In this document: positions 1 through 6,999 of the stretch, piece after piece
How the letters are laid out: each line of letters starts with the position of its first letter
How positions within the stretch are numbered: the stretch's first letter is position 1
Assembly (NCBI GenBank): GCA_009697495.1
Contig: SHUN01000075.1
Coordinates: 1 to 9,473 of the forward strand
DNA from: Bryobacterales bacterium
GTDB taxonomy: Bacteria; Acidobacteriota; Terriglobia; Bryobacterales; Bryobacteraceae
Direction: 5' to 3'
DNA: 9,473 bases
The notes under the pieces: generated by a model
Databases searched by the model: none
What the model was told of the DNA's origin: nothing
The model's input: only the letters and a program-made list of their open reading frames with translations
Program-made: the position numbers and the translations under genes

Positions 1-2121
1 CTCAAACATCAGCCAATTGCCGTATTGGCGGCGGGTGTCGTAGTCCTCTTTGTCTTGAAGGAGCTGGTAGTAGAGATCGAACGTGATGTCGTGCTCGACG
101 AGGATGGTTTTCGCCGGGCGGCAGGCATCCGCATAAACGCCCATTTGGGTGAACTCAAGCTGGACGATGTCCGGACGCCATTTGCGAAGCGTAGCCGCGA
201 GGGCCGCGCGGAACTCAGGGCGGTCGTGCTCTTCCACCACGTCAGGCCGAGCGCTCGACGGCAACAAATGCGATCCCTCCCGGCGAACCAATACGATCTC
301 ATTGCAGATCGCCAGCAACTCCGCCGCCGGCGCCGCTAATTCCGCAACGAACACCAGCAGGATCTGATCGAAATCTTTAAACCCCTCCCGCATCAAATTG
401 AACATGCGCACCGCGCCGCCGTGCGAAAGAGGGAAGGGAAGATACGGGGCGGCGATCAACACCCGCCGCCGGCCCGTTGCCGCAAGCCCCGGAAAGACCG
501 CGACAGCGCCGCCGCATAACGCCAATGGCGAGTCGTCTCCTTCCGCGGCTTGCGGCTGCCGCCACGGCTCCCACCACGCCCCGAAAAGTGCCCGTTCAGC
601 CGCTTTCACAGGCTCCTGCCGGGCGGCCAGCAGGTTCAGCCGGTCAAGCGCCTCTCGCCAAATCACACGGGAATTACTCCCCGCCGCAAACCGCGCGTAG
701 TTGCGTTCCAGAGCACCGGCAAGCTCCTCAGCCGTGTAATATTTCGATGTCGTCGACCGGTGCAAATGAAGCACGCGCGCCCCCGCCGCAAACACCGTGG
801 GCCACCCGCGCCGCCAAGCCCGCCAGCCGATATCCAGATCCTCCACATACGCCGGCGTGTACTGCTCCCCCATCCCGCCCAGCGCCCGCAATTTCAGCGT
901 GTCATAAAGAGTGCAGCCGCCGCTGCCGTACAGCACCCAGGTCCCGTCCTCGCCCCCGATCGGCGTCTCGCACCACACCGGAAATTCCCCCGTTTTGCTG
1001 CGATGGTACATCGCCTTCCCGGTCTCCTCCCGGCGGACATTTTCAGGGAAGAGGATCTGCGCCGTCACCGCGAACAGCTCAGGCTCACGGTCAAACGGCT
1101 TCAACAACGCCCCGAAAAATCCAGGCTCCAAAACCATATCGTTGTTCAGCAGACACGTTCGCGAATACCGCGCCCGCGCAATCCCCCGATTCACCGCGGC
1201 GGCAAACGAAAGCGGCTCTTTCGAGCAATCAAAAGAAATCCCCAAGCCGCGCAACCAATCGGCCGTCCCGTCACTGGAACCGTTGTCGACAACGATGATC
1301 TCCTCCGGCGCCTGCGGCAGCAACGACTCGAACAGCCGTTCCAACAACTGGCGTCCATTGCGCGAAGGAATTACGACGGTGATTCCGGCGGGCAATCCGT
1401 CACCGGAGTCCTGGGATACGACCGCCTGATTTCCTTCCAACGCACGCTGTTGTTCGCCCAAATCCAGCGATACCGTCTGAACGGCCTCCGCCGAACGCAG
1501 CCGATCATCCCAATCCCGCGATTCCGCGCCGTGACCGTGCGATTCCGAGCCACGACCGTCAGGGAGTGGTCCGCGCGATCCCAACATCCGAACCACCGAG
1601 CCAAAAGCAACAGCCCCGCTCACCCGCGCCATCCAATACGCAATAGGCCGCAGAAAAGCGCGCGGATGCAGCAGCCTCCAAACAATCGTATAAGCAGTCC
1701 CCCCGGGCCGCGTCTCCCAACGTACGAAGTTCTTCGTACGCCACCAGAAATGCTTCGCCATCACCGGCAGGCTTCGCGGCCGAAGCATGAAATGATCCAG
1801 GTTTTCATTGAACACAATCAGCCGCCAGGGCCACCGCCGCGCCGCCGCCCATCGCATCGCCCAGTACGGCATCCGCGGTTGCAGAATGATGCCGGCGAGC
1901 ACCACGTCCTTCCCCGCCGTCGCCGCCGCAACCCGCGCCATATTCTCCGAAACATCCTTCGCCGGATACCAGCGAATCCACGGCACCCCCGCGCCCGGCG
2001 GAGGAAACTCAGAAACCAGATAAAGCGGCACGTCCGGAAAAAGCGCAGCCATTTTTTCCAGCAGCGTCGCGATAAGATCGTCCGACCCCGTCGCGAAAGC
2101 GAGTTTGATCCGTTCCGTCAC
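1..2121 (-). CDS. Tandem glycosyltransferase (N-terminal unknown domain + GT2 + GT4-like), 3' end cut by window edge
   Basis: The reading frame is open for 707 codons from a GTG at 2121 to the left edge, so the C-terminus is missing. I translated it by hand. Residues 1-180 form a domain rich in Trp and Arg (IVFNENLDHFML, then HFWWRTKN) that I cannot name. Residues 185-245 are a low-complexity linker holding PLPDGRGSE. GT2 starts at ~247 with ITVVIPSRNG, followed by VVDNGSSDGT (~276), NND at 326-328 (metal/nucleotide-sugar position) and EDLDIGWR at 427 (the catalytic ED motif of GT2). A second, GT4-like N-terminal lobe starts near 551 (RRRVLIAAPYLPFP, SHGGAVRM) and continues with VEHDITFD near the edge. 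Inferred role: a soluble or membrane-associated enzyme adding two sugars during surface polysaccharide assembly. The GTG lies 3 nt past the stop of the upstream 354-aa gene, so the two are probably co-transcribed. No strong Shine-Dalgarno sequence is seen. Family assignment is firm; substrate is unknown. Confidence 0.9.
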   Translation of the reverse strand, partial: MTERIKLAFATGSDDLIATLLEKMAALFPDVPLYLVSEFPPPGAGVPWIRWYPAKDVSENMARVAAATAGKDVVLAGIILQPRMPYWAMRWAAARRWPWRLIVFNENLDHFMLRPRSLPVMAKHFWWRTKNFVRWETRPGGTAYTIVWRLLHPRAFLRPIAYWMARVSGAVAFGSVVRMLGSRGPLPDGRGSESHGHGAESRDWDDRLRSAEAVQTVSLDLGEQQRALEGNQAVVSQDSGDGLPAGITVVIPSRNGRQLLERLFESLLPQAPEEIIVVDNGSSDGTADWLRGLGISFDCSKEPLSFAAAVNRGIARARYSRTCLLNNDMVLEPGFFGALLKPFDREPELFAVTAQILFPENVRREETGKAMYHRSKTGEFPVWCETPIGGEDGTWVLYGSGGCTLYDTLKLRALGGMGEQYTPAYVEDLDIGWRAWRRGWPTVFAAGARVLHLHRSTTSKYYTAEELAGALERNYARFAAGSNSRVIWREALDRLNLLAARQEPVKAAERALFGAWWEPWRQPQAAEGDDSPLALCGGAVAVFPGLAATGRRRVLIAAPYLPFPLSHGGAVRMFNLMREGFKDFDQILLVFVAELAAPAAELLAICNEIVLVRREGSHLLPSSARPDVVEEHDRPEFRAALAATLRKWRPDIVQLEFTQMGVYADACRPAKTILVEHDITFDLYYQLLQDKEDYDTRRQYGNWLMFE
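1516..1575 (-). repeat. PDGRGSE-type repeat element inside the glycosyltransferase linker, with a 21-bp tandem duplication
   Basis: Read on the minus strand, this stretch begins with GGACCACTCCCTGACGG and encodes PLPDGRGSE. Two adjacent 21-bp units (plus-strand 1516-1536 and 1537-1557) match at 16 of 21 positions and encode GRGSESH followed by GHGAESR, residues 189-202 of the glycosyltransferase. The peptide PLPDGRGSE is one I remember as a recurring translation of a dispersed repeat in acidobacterial proteomes; that point is recollection. The repeat lies between the N-terminal domain and the GT2 domain, where an in-frame insertion would be tolerated. Confidence 0.6.
1721..1740. repeat. 20-bp near-perfect palindrome inside the glycosyltransferase gene
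   Basis: CGTACGAAG and CTTCGTACG are perfect inverted 9-nt arms around a TT spacer. It encodes RTKNFVR, around residues 128-134 of the glycosyltransferase. It could be a binding site or an mRNA hairpin, but one such palindrome could arise by chance in a window of this size. Confidence 0.4.
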
Positions 2122-2124
2122 CGC

Positions 2125-3189
2125 CTAGATCAACTCGGCCAGTTGGCCCCGGAACGCGCCGTTTTCCCAATCCCGCCACCACTGCAATGCCTGCATGCAA
2201 AAGGCCGTTGAGACCGGGTTCATGAAGGGCATTGGAACGCCATCGCGCGTGCCAAAACCATAACCGCCATCCGTCATCGGCGGCTCGTTAAACCTTTGAT
2301 GCGCCGCGCACTTCGCAGCCTCCTCACCAGCCGCGGCAACATCCAGCGGCACCGCCCCCAACGAATCCGCCAGCAAGCGAACACGCAGCAACTGCGCGCA
2401 CACATCGGCCCGCTCAAAACGCGGGCCAATCGTTCGCAAATAATGTCCAACGCGCTCAATCCCGCCCATCAAGTCCTCGGCCCGCTCCGGTCTGGCCAAC
2501 AGCGCTTCCAGAAAATACAAGTACGCATGCAGCCGGTCCATCACCTTCAACTCATCCTCTTCACCAGGAAGGAACGCCAGATGCGTCGCCAGCGAATACT
2601 GCAACGCCCGCTCGAACCAGGCCTCAAAATCCTCATCCGGAAAAAGAACCGCCAAATCCGCCCATGCCAAAGCCGACTTCAATTGCAAGCATCCCGGCTC
2701 ACGCGACCATCGTCTTTCATACGGCCACGCCACCTTCCACGGCAACTCCAAAACCGGATGCAGCTCGCCCGAAGCCGACCAAAAATCACGCCCCATCGCC
2801 AAGCCGATCTCCCGCGCTGTGTCCAAATATGCAACCCGCGACGAAACCCGCCAAGCTGCCAGCAACCCCCTCACAATAATCCCGCAATCGAAAAAATACG
2901 ACGGCTTCATCGGCTCGCCAACTTCAAACGGCATCGCCCGCAACTCCGGTTGCCACGCCTCGCCCACCAGCCAATCCGCCGCGCGGAACGCCTCGTCGTG
3001 ACATCCGCCCCACACCATCGCGCTCACAAAATACCCCGTAATCTCGGTCGAAAGCGGCAGATTCCGCCCCTCCGTCACCAGGTGATAGCGCGCCACGCCG
3101 CCGCTCGATTCCTGAATCCCGGAATTCCGCATCCACGCCAAGGCGCGAGAAGTTTGATCTGTAACGTCGAGAGGCCGCAAAACGGTCAT
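2125..3189 (-). CDS. Conserved helical protein of unknown function, probable (alpha/alpha)-barrel, glycosyltransferase partner
   Basis: This 354-aa protein has no signal peptide or membrane segment, so it is probably cytoplasmic. It is Trp- and Leu-rich, with repeating helical hairpins typical of six-hairpin glycosidase or terpenoid-cyclase-like folds. Motif-like stretches are SGGVARYHL (29-37), STEITGY (47-53), YFFDCGIIVRGLLAAW (98-113), SREPGCLQLKSALAW (162-176), VMDRLHAYLYFLEALL (216-231) and PFMNPVSTAFCMQALQWW (321-338). I recall similar proteins beside glycosyltransferases in Acidobacteriota, but no activity is known to me. Conserved acidic and Trp residues would suit carbohydrate binding or hydrolysis; this is inference. 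The gene ends 3 nt before the GTG of the tandem glycosyltransferase, so the two very likely form one operon. Its ATG has no clear Shine-Dalgarno sequence and lies 15 bp from the start of a divergent gene. An antisense open frame covers much of it and is not treated as a gene. Confidence 0.8.
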   Translation of the reverse strand: MTVLRPLDVTDQTSRALAWMRNSGIQESSGGVARYHLVTEGRNLPLSTEITGYFVSAMVWGGCHDEAFRAADWLVGEAWQPELRAMPFEVGEPMKPSYFFDCGIIVRGLLAAWRVSSRVAYLDTAREIGLAMGRDFWSASGELHPVLELPWKVAWPYERRWSREPGCLQLKSALAWADLAVLFPDEDFEAWFERALQYSLATHLAFLPGEEDELKVMDRLHAYLYFLEALLARPERAEDLMGGIERVGHYLRTIGPRFERADVCAQLLRVRLLADSLGAVPLDVAAAGEEAAKCAAHQRFNEPPMTDGGYGFGTRDGVPMPFMNPVSTAFCMQALQWWRDWENGAFRGQLAELI

Positions 3190-3204
3190 TGTAGCAGCAG
3201 TAGA

Positions 3205-3813
3205 ATGAAGTGCATGTGGCAGCGTGCGTTTTGGCTTCTTTCGATGCTTCTCCGCGCCGAAGACGTTCCCGTCGGCGTCGTCTCGGGCTACATCAGCGAT
3301 ATCCAGCCCGCCAGCTTCCTTCTAAAGACGATCACCCGGAAAGAATTCCGTTGCTCCTACGATCACCGGACCTGGTTCGAACAGAGCCGTCTCCGCGTCC
3401 CCGTGAAAGCATTCCAACCCGCCGATCTCGTCGAAATTGTCGCTGACCGCCGTCTCATCGACGGCACCCCCTGCTATGTACGCACCGTCCGCCTGGCCGA
3501 CATGTCGAAGAAAGAATCCGGCCGGATGCGGATTACTTACCGCGCCGTCACCGAAAACATCATCCCGCGCGGCGAGTATCAATGGGCCGGCACCGTCAGC
3601 GAGTTGACCGCCGATAAAATGATCCTGCGCACCAGGGCCGATGGCTACAAAATCATCGTCCTCCGCCAGGACACCCGATACCTCGAAGACGGGGTCGTCT
3701 CCGAATGGGACCGCCTTCGCCCGAATACCCGCGTTTCCATCCGCGCCGGCCGGAATTTCGAAGGCGCCGTCGAGGTCTACCAGATCGTTTGGGGATCGGT
3801 TACGCCACGCTAG
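3205..3813 (+). CDS. Small exported protein with two DUF5666-like beta repeats
   Basis: A 202-aa protein. Residues 1-18 (MKCMWQRAFWLLSMLLRA) look like a short signal peptide with cleavage before Glu-Asp. The rest is almost all beta strand and appears to be two related units, ~24-96 (GVVSGYIS to YVRTVRL) and ~127-197 (WAGTVSEL to YQIVWGSV). Each unit has the Gly-x-Val/Ile opening and a closing strand of the kind seen in DUF5666-like OB-type repeats. This assignment is by pattern and is tentative. The upstream open frame extends to 2296, but that part is antisense to the 354-aa gene, so ATG 3205 is chosen. ATG 3214 or 3244 would also give a plausible start, and 3214 gives a cleaner signal peptide. 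No Shine-Dalgarno sequence is visible. It precedes the large NHL gene by 84 bp on the same strand; a role in the cell envelope is likely but unproven. Confidence 0.75.
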   Translation: MKCMWQRAFWLLSMLLRAEDVPVGVVSGYISDIQPASFLLKTITRKEFRCSYDHRTWFEQSRLRVPVKAFQPADLVEIVADRRLIDGTPCYVRTVRLADMSKKESGRMRITYRAVTENIIPRGEYQWAGTVSELTADKMILRTRADGYKIIVLRQDTRYLEDGVVSEWDRLRPNTRVSIRAGRNFEGAVEVYQIVWGSVTPR

Positions 3814-3856
3814 CCAGGCCGCATTGTTAAAAACGAGCGGTAATTTGTACCCGGCC

Positions 3857-3884
3857 TTGGGATTCACCGCGTCGCTGTTATACT
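3857..3884 (+). promoter_or_regulatory. Candidate sigma-70 promoter for the NHL-repeat gene
   Basis: TTGGGA (3857-3862) and TATACT (3879-3884) are separated by 16 bp in a locally AT-richer gap. Transcription would start near 3891, leaving about 7 nt before ATG 3898 or about 22 nt before the alternative GTG 3913. It lets the NHL gene be expressed independently of the upstream 202-aa gene. Confidence 0.5.
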
Positions 3885-3897
3885 GAAAGTTTGCGTA

Positions 3898-6618
3898 ATG
3901 ACGAATCTCCATGTGAAGTATCTAGGGTTGTGGCTCGCCTGCGCGGCCATCGCTCCCTCGGCTGAATTTTTCAACGGGCAAGCCGCCCGGATGTTGATCG
4001 GTCAGAAGACATTTACGGCCCAGCAACCCGGCACCACTGCTGACACCCTCGGCGGCGTCGGCGGACTCGCGTTTGTCAATAACACTCTCTTTGTCGCCGA
4101 TTCCAATCGTGTCGGCTCCTTGCCGCTGAATCACCGCGTCCTGATTTATCGCAATATTGACCAGGTGACGCTCCCCGTCAACGCGCTCGTCCCGCAAGTA
4201 AATCGCTGCCCCGCCTGCCGCGGCGTTGCCAACACCGTCCTCGGCCAAACGGATTTTACGAAGAACGAACTCCGCGCCGTCGCCTCCGCTTCCGCGCTCC
4301 GCAGCCCCACCGCCGTCGCCTCCGATGGCATTCGCCTCGCCGTTGCCGATTCCGATAACAACCGCGTCCTGCTCTGGAACTCCATCCCCAACAACAACAA
4401 TCAGGCCGCTGATATCGTCCTAGGCCAGGAAAATTTCACTACAGTCATCGCTCCCCGTGGCATTCCCGGCCAGCGCATGCGCGGGCCGCAGGGCGTCTGG
4501 ATTCAGGGCCAGCGCCTCTTCGTCGCCGACAGCGGCCATAGCCGCGTCCTGATCTGGAACAGCATCCCTACCCGCAGTTTCCAGCCCGCCGACATCGTTC
4601 TCGGCCAGCCCGATTTCAACACCAACATCGAACTCGATCTCGCCCGCTCGGTCATCGATCCCAAGGCCGACAACATGGTCAACCCCGTCTCGGTTACCTC
4701 CGACGGCCAGCGCATGTACGTCGCCGATCTCGGCCAGAATCGCGTGCTGATCTGGAATGCCATCCCCTCGCGCAACGCCCAAGCGGCCGATCTCGTGCTC
4801 GGGCAAAAGGAATTTACCACCGCCTCCGCCAACAACAGCCCCAAGGTCTGCGCCGCCAGCGGCATCGGAGCCGGCGGCAAGGAAGCCTTCCCCCAAACCT
4901 GCCTCGCGACCATGGATTTTCCGCGCTACGCGCTCAGTGACGGTCGCCGCCTCTTCATCGCCGACGGCGGCAATGATCGCGTTCTCGTCTACAACTCGCT
5001 CCCCCTCACCAACGGCCAGCCCGCTGACCTTGTTCTCGGCCAGGCAAACGGCGGCATTAACCGCTCTTCCGATAGCGCCTACCCCAACCTCCGCTCCTCG
5101 GCTGATCTCTTGCGCACGCCCATGTCGCTGGCATGGGACGGCACCAATCTCTTCGTCAGCGATACCTATAATCGCCGGATCGCCGTCTTCTCCCTGCACG
5201 ACCAGCCTCTGCCCTTCACCGCCGTTCGCAACCTCGCCAGCCGCGATGTCTTCGCCACCGCCTCCATCACTCTCCAAGGCACCATCAAGGAAGGCGACGA
5301 AATATCCATCACCGTTTCCGGCCGCGTTTACAAGTACAAATTCATCCGTGACGATACCTTTGCCAACATCCTGCTGGAACTCACCAAGAAGATTAACGCC
5401 GACGTCGACGCCACCGTCACAGCCAGCGTCATCCTCGACCTCCGCGCCATCCTGCTGACGGCTCGCTCCGGCGGCGCCGGCGGCAACGCCATCGATTTCA
5501 CCACCGCCAAGGTCCCCGACACTTCTCTCATGACGCTGACCACCAGCGGCGCCACACTCATTGGCGGCCAGGACGCCGCGCAAGTAGCGGCCGGAACCCT
5601 GATTACTGTCCTCGGCGAGAATCTTTCGGACTCCACCGTCTCCGCGCCCGACGGAGCCCTGGAATTGCCCCGTGTTCTCGGCGGTGTTCGTGTTTACTTC
5701 GATGGCCTGGAAGCGCCGCTGCTCATGGTCTCCCCCACCGAGATCCGCGCCCAGATCCCGTGGGAAGTGATCGACTCCTCCAGCGCAAACGCCTACGTTC
5801 GCATCGAACGTGCCGGCGGCCGCGTCGTCACCACATCGCCCGTCGCCGTCCCCCTCATCGCGCAGAATCCCGGCATCTTCGCCGTCGAGGGTCTCGACCC
5901 CAGGCCCGGCGTCATCGGCCATTTCTCTGACCGCGCCACCGGCACCGTCTCCGTCGACGGCTCCGCCAACACCAACGACGTTGCCACCGTCGTCATTGAA
6001 GATCGCGAATACTCCTACACCGTCCAAACCGGTGACGATCTCGCCAAAATTCGCGATGCCATCGTTGCCAAGATCAACGCCGCCGCCGACGAAAAAGTGG
6101 AAGCCTTCGCCGCCGGCGTCTTCACCCGTATTCGCCTCCGAGCCAAGCAGCCCGGCGACGCGGGCAACGGCATCACCTATACCGCCAAGTCCAACGAAGG
6201 CGGGCAAGTCATCATGACCGCCACTACTCCCGCCCTCTGCTGCGCCAACACCGCCGGCGCTTTGGTGACCGAAGCCAACCCGGCAAAACCCGGCGAGACG
6301 ATTGTCGTCACCGCCACTGGCCTCGGTAAATTGAAAAACCCCGACGACCAGGCCCTCGTTCGCACCGGCATCGCCTTCGATGGCCGCGCTCTTAACGAAC
6401 CCTTCGAGTTCGTCAGTTCGCTCGCCGGCGGCAAGACAGCCAACGTCCTATACGCCGCCCTAAAGCCCGGCGCGATCGGCATCTACGAAGTCCATCTGGA
6501 ACTCAACTCGGACCTGCCGACGAACTCCAAAACACAGGTCACCATCGCCCAGGACATCTACGTCTCCAACGTCGTCACCTTCGCCCTGAAAAACCCCAAC
6601 GACCCCGTTGAACCCTAA
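3898..6618 (+). CDS. Exported six-bladed NHL-repeat protein with TIGR03437-type C-terminal domain
   Basis: This protein has 906 residues. An N-terminal signal peptide ends near Ala22 (APSA before EFF). GTG 3913 (VKYLGLWLACAAIAPSA) would give a more canonical signal peptide than ATG 3898. Residues ~25-435 hold six blades with the core VADS-x-x-x-RVLIWN at about 64, 147, 207, 273, 352 and 418. Blades are joined by VLGQ-x-x-F linkers at about 114, 174, 234, 300 and 379. The NHL fold is a beta-propeller, usually for protein or ligand binding. The TIGR03437-type domain starts at ~563 (AAGTLITVLGENLSD), with PTEIRAQIPWE and NPGIFAVEG, and resumes at ~785 (VTEANPAKPGETIVVTATGLG). Two related beta modules, ~453-553 and ~682-780, resemble phage tail-type repeats. 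Cysteines C104/C107, C318/C335 and C781/C782 come in pairs that could form disulfides outside the cytoplasm. Likely a secreted or surface protein; ligand unknown. No Shine-Dalgarno sequence is seen. Confidence 0.92.
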   Translation: MTNLHVKYLGLWLACAAIAPSAEFFNGQAARMLIGQKTFTAQQPGTTADTLGGVGGLAFVNNTLFVADSNRVGSLPLNHRVLIYRNIDQVTLPVNALVPQVNRCPACRGVANTVLGQTDFTKNELRAVASASALRSPTAVASDGIRLAVADSDNNRVLLWNSIPNNNNQAADIVLGQENFTTVIAPRGIPGQRMRGPQGVWIQGQRLFVADSGHSRVLIWNSIPTRSFQPADIVLGQPDFNTNIELDLARSVIDPKADNMVNPVSVTSDGQRMYVADLGQNRVLIWNAIPSRNAQAADLVLGQKEFTTASANNSPKVCAASGIGAGGKEAFPQTCLATMDFPRYALSDGRRLFIADGGNDRVLVYNSLPLTNGQPADLVLGQANGGINRSSDSAYPNLRSSADLLRTPMSLAWDGTNLFVSDTYNRRIAVFSLHDQPLPFTAVRNLASRDVFATASITLQGTIKEGDEISITVSGRVYKYKFIRDDTFANILLELTKKINADVDATVTASVILDLRAILLTARSGGAGGNAIDFTTAKVPDTSLMTLTTSGATLIGGQDAAQVAAGTLITVLGENLSDSTVSAPDGALELPRVLGGVRVYFDGLEAPLLMVSPTEIRAQIPWEVIDSSSANAYVRIERAGGRVVTTSPVAVPLIAQNPGIFAVEGLDPRPGVIGHFSDRATGTVSVDGSANTNDVATVVIEDREYSYTVQTGDDLAKIRDAIVAKINAAADEKVEAFAAGVFTRIRLRAKQPGDAGNGITYTAKSNEGGQVIMTATTPALCCANTAGALVTEANPAKPGETIVVTATGLGKLKNPDDQALVRTGIAFDGRALNEPFEFVSSLAGGKTANVLYAALKPGAIGIYEVHLELNSDLPTNSKTQVTIAQDIYVSNVVTFALKNPNDPVEP

Positions 6619-6659
6619 AAAACCGTTCCGGCGTAAGCGACCGCGTCATCACTCCGCCG
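6617..6659 (-). terminator. Weak candidate terminator between convergent genes
   Basis: The convergent NHL gene and toxin gene are separated by 54 bp. Arms CGGCG (6629-6633) and CGCCG (6655-6659) can pair, and six A residues at 6617-6622 give a U-tract for minus-strand transcripts. The U-tract is 6 nt from the stem and the loop is long, so this is not a classical intrinsic terminator. Confidence 0.22.
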
Positions 6660-6672
6660 AGCGCAACACGGC

Positions 6673-6999
6673 CTACTTGACCGGTATTTCGATCCTGGTG
6701 TAGCTTCCCGGCGTCGCCGCTTCCACCGCCTCTACGATCACCGGAATCATTCGTTGCACCGTCCGCCACCGGTTCCGGCTCAGCACCACAATCGACAACT
6801 TTCGGCCCTTGAGGTTCTGTTGGTAGGCCATACTATTGTCGGTTGTGAGCAGCAACTCAAAACCGGCGTCCTCGGCAACGCGCAGTAGGTACCCATTCGT
6901 GAGAGTGGCCCAACCCTCTTGTCGCGCCGTTCTGACGGTATGTCCGGTAAGCGAGCGCCTTATCGCAACCGGTGTTCCCTGGTCAAACAGGATGCGCAT
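6673..6999 (-). CDS. DUF5615-family PIN-like protein, predicted toxin
   Basis: This 108-aa protein matches the DUF5615 PIN-like pattern over its full length. It opens with MRILFDQGTP (acidic Asp6), has the Gly-Trp-x-x-Leu-x-Asn-Gly-x-Leu-Leu core (29-39), then ELLLTTDNSMAYQQNL with Asp54, and ends in a beta/alpha tail (LSIVVLSRNRW). Related PIN-like toxins are metal-dependent RNases; activity here is inferred. Asp6, Glu28 and Asp54 are candidate metal ligands. The ATG overlaps the TAA of the upstream DUF433 gene by one base (TAATG), a typical translational-coupling arrangement. The length is normal for the family and no damage is seen, so the module should be intact. Confidence 0.85.
   Translation of the reverse strand: MRILFDQGTPVAIRRSLTGHTVRTARQEGWATLTNGYLLRVAEDAGFELLLTTDNSMAYQQNLKGRKLSIVVLSRNRWRTVQRMIPVIVEAVEAATPGSYTRIEIPVK

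Noticed and set aside
550..2211. Plus-strand open frame of 553 codons
   Set aside because: It is antisense to the glycosyltransferase and rich in Arg, Pro and His, as expected from a shadow of a high-GC gene. The minus frame has GT2 and GT4 motifs.
2296..3204. N-terminal extension of the 202-aa protein to 505 codons
   Set aside because: The extension is antisense to the 354-aa gene, has Arg/Gln/Pro-rich composition and would place the signal peptide in the middle of the protein.
3322..3912. Minus-strand open frame of 196 codons opposite the 202-aa gene
   Set aside because: It overlaps the plus-strand gene that has a signal peptide and repeated beta pattern, and shows only shadow composition.
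3898..3966. Lipoprotein signal (Leu-Ala-Cys at residues 13-15)
   Set aside because: Residue -3 is Trp, the hydrophobic core before Cys15 is too short, and a standard cleavage site (APSA) follows.
4060..5200. Repeated DNA within the NHL region as a possible repeat array
   Set aside because: The similarity is at protein level between propeller blades; spacing is irregular and DNA units are diverged, so it is neither CRISPR nor a satellite.
4420..6207. Minus-strand open frame of 595 codons
   Set aside because: It is the shadow of the NHL/TIGR03437 gene, with Gly/Asp/Val-rich composition that mirrors C-ending codons on the other strand. No domain is recognisable.
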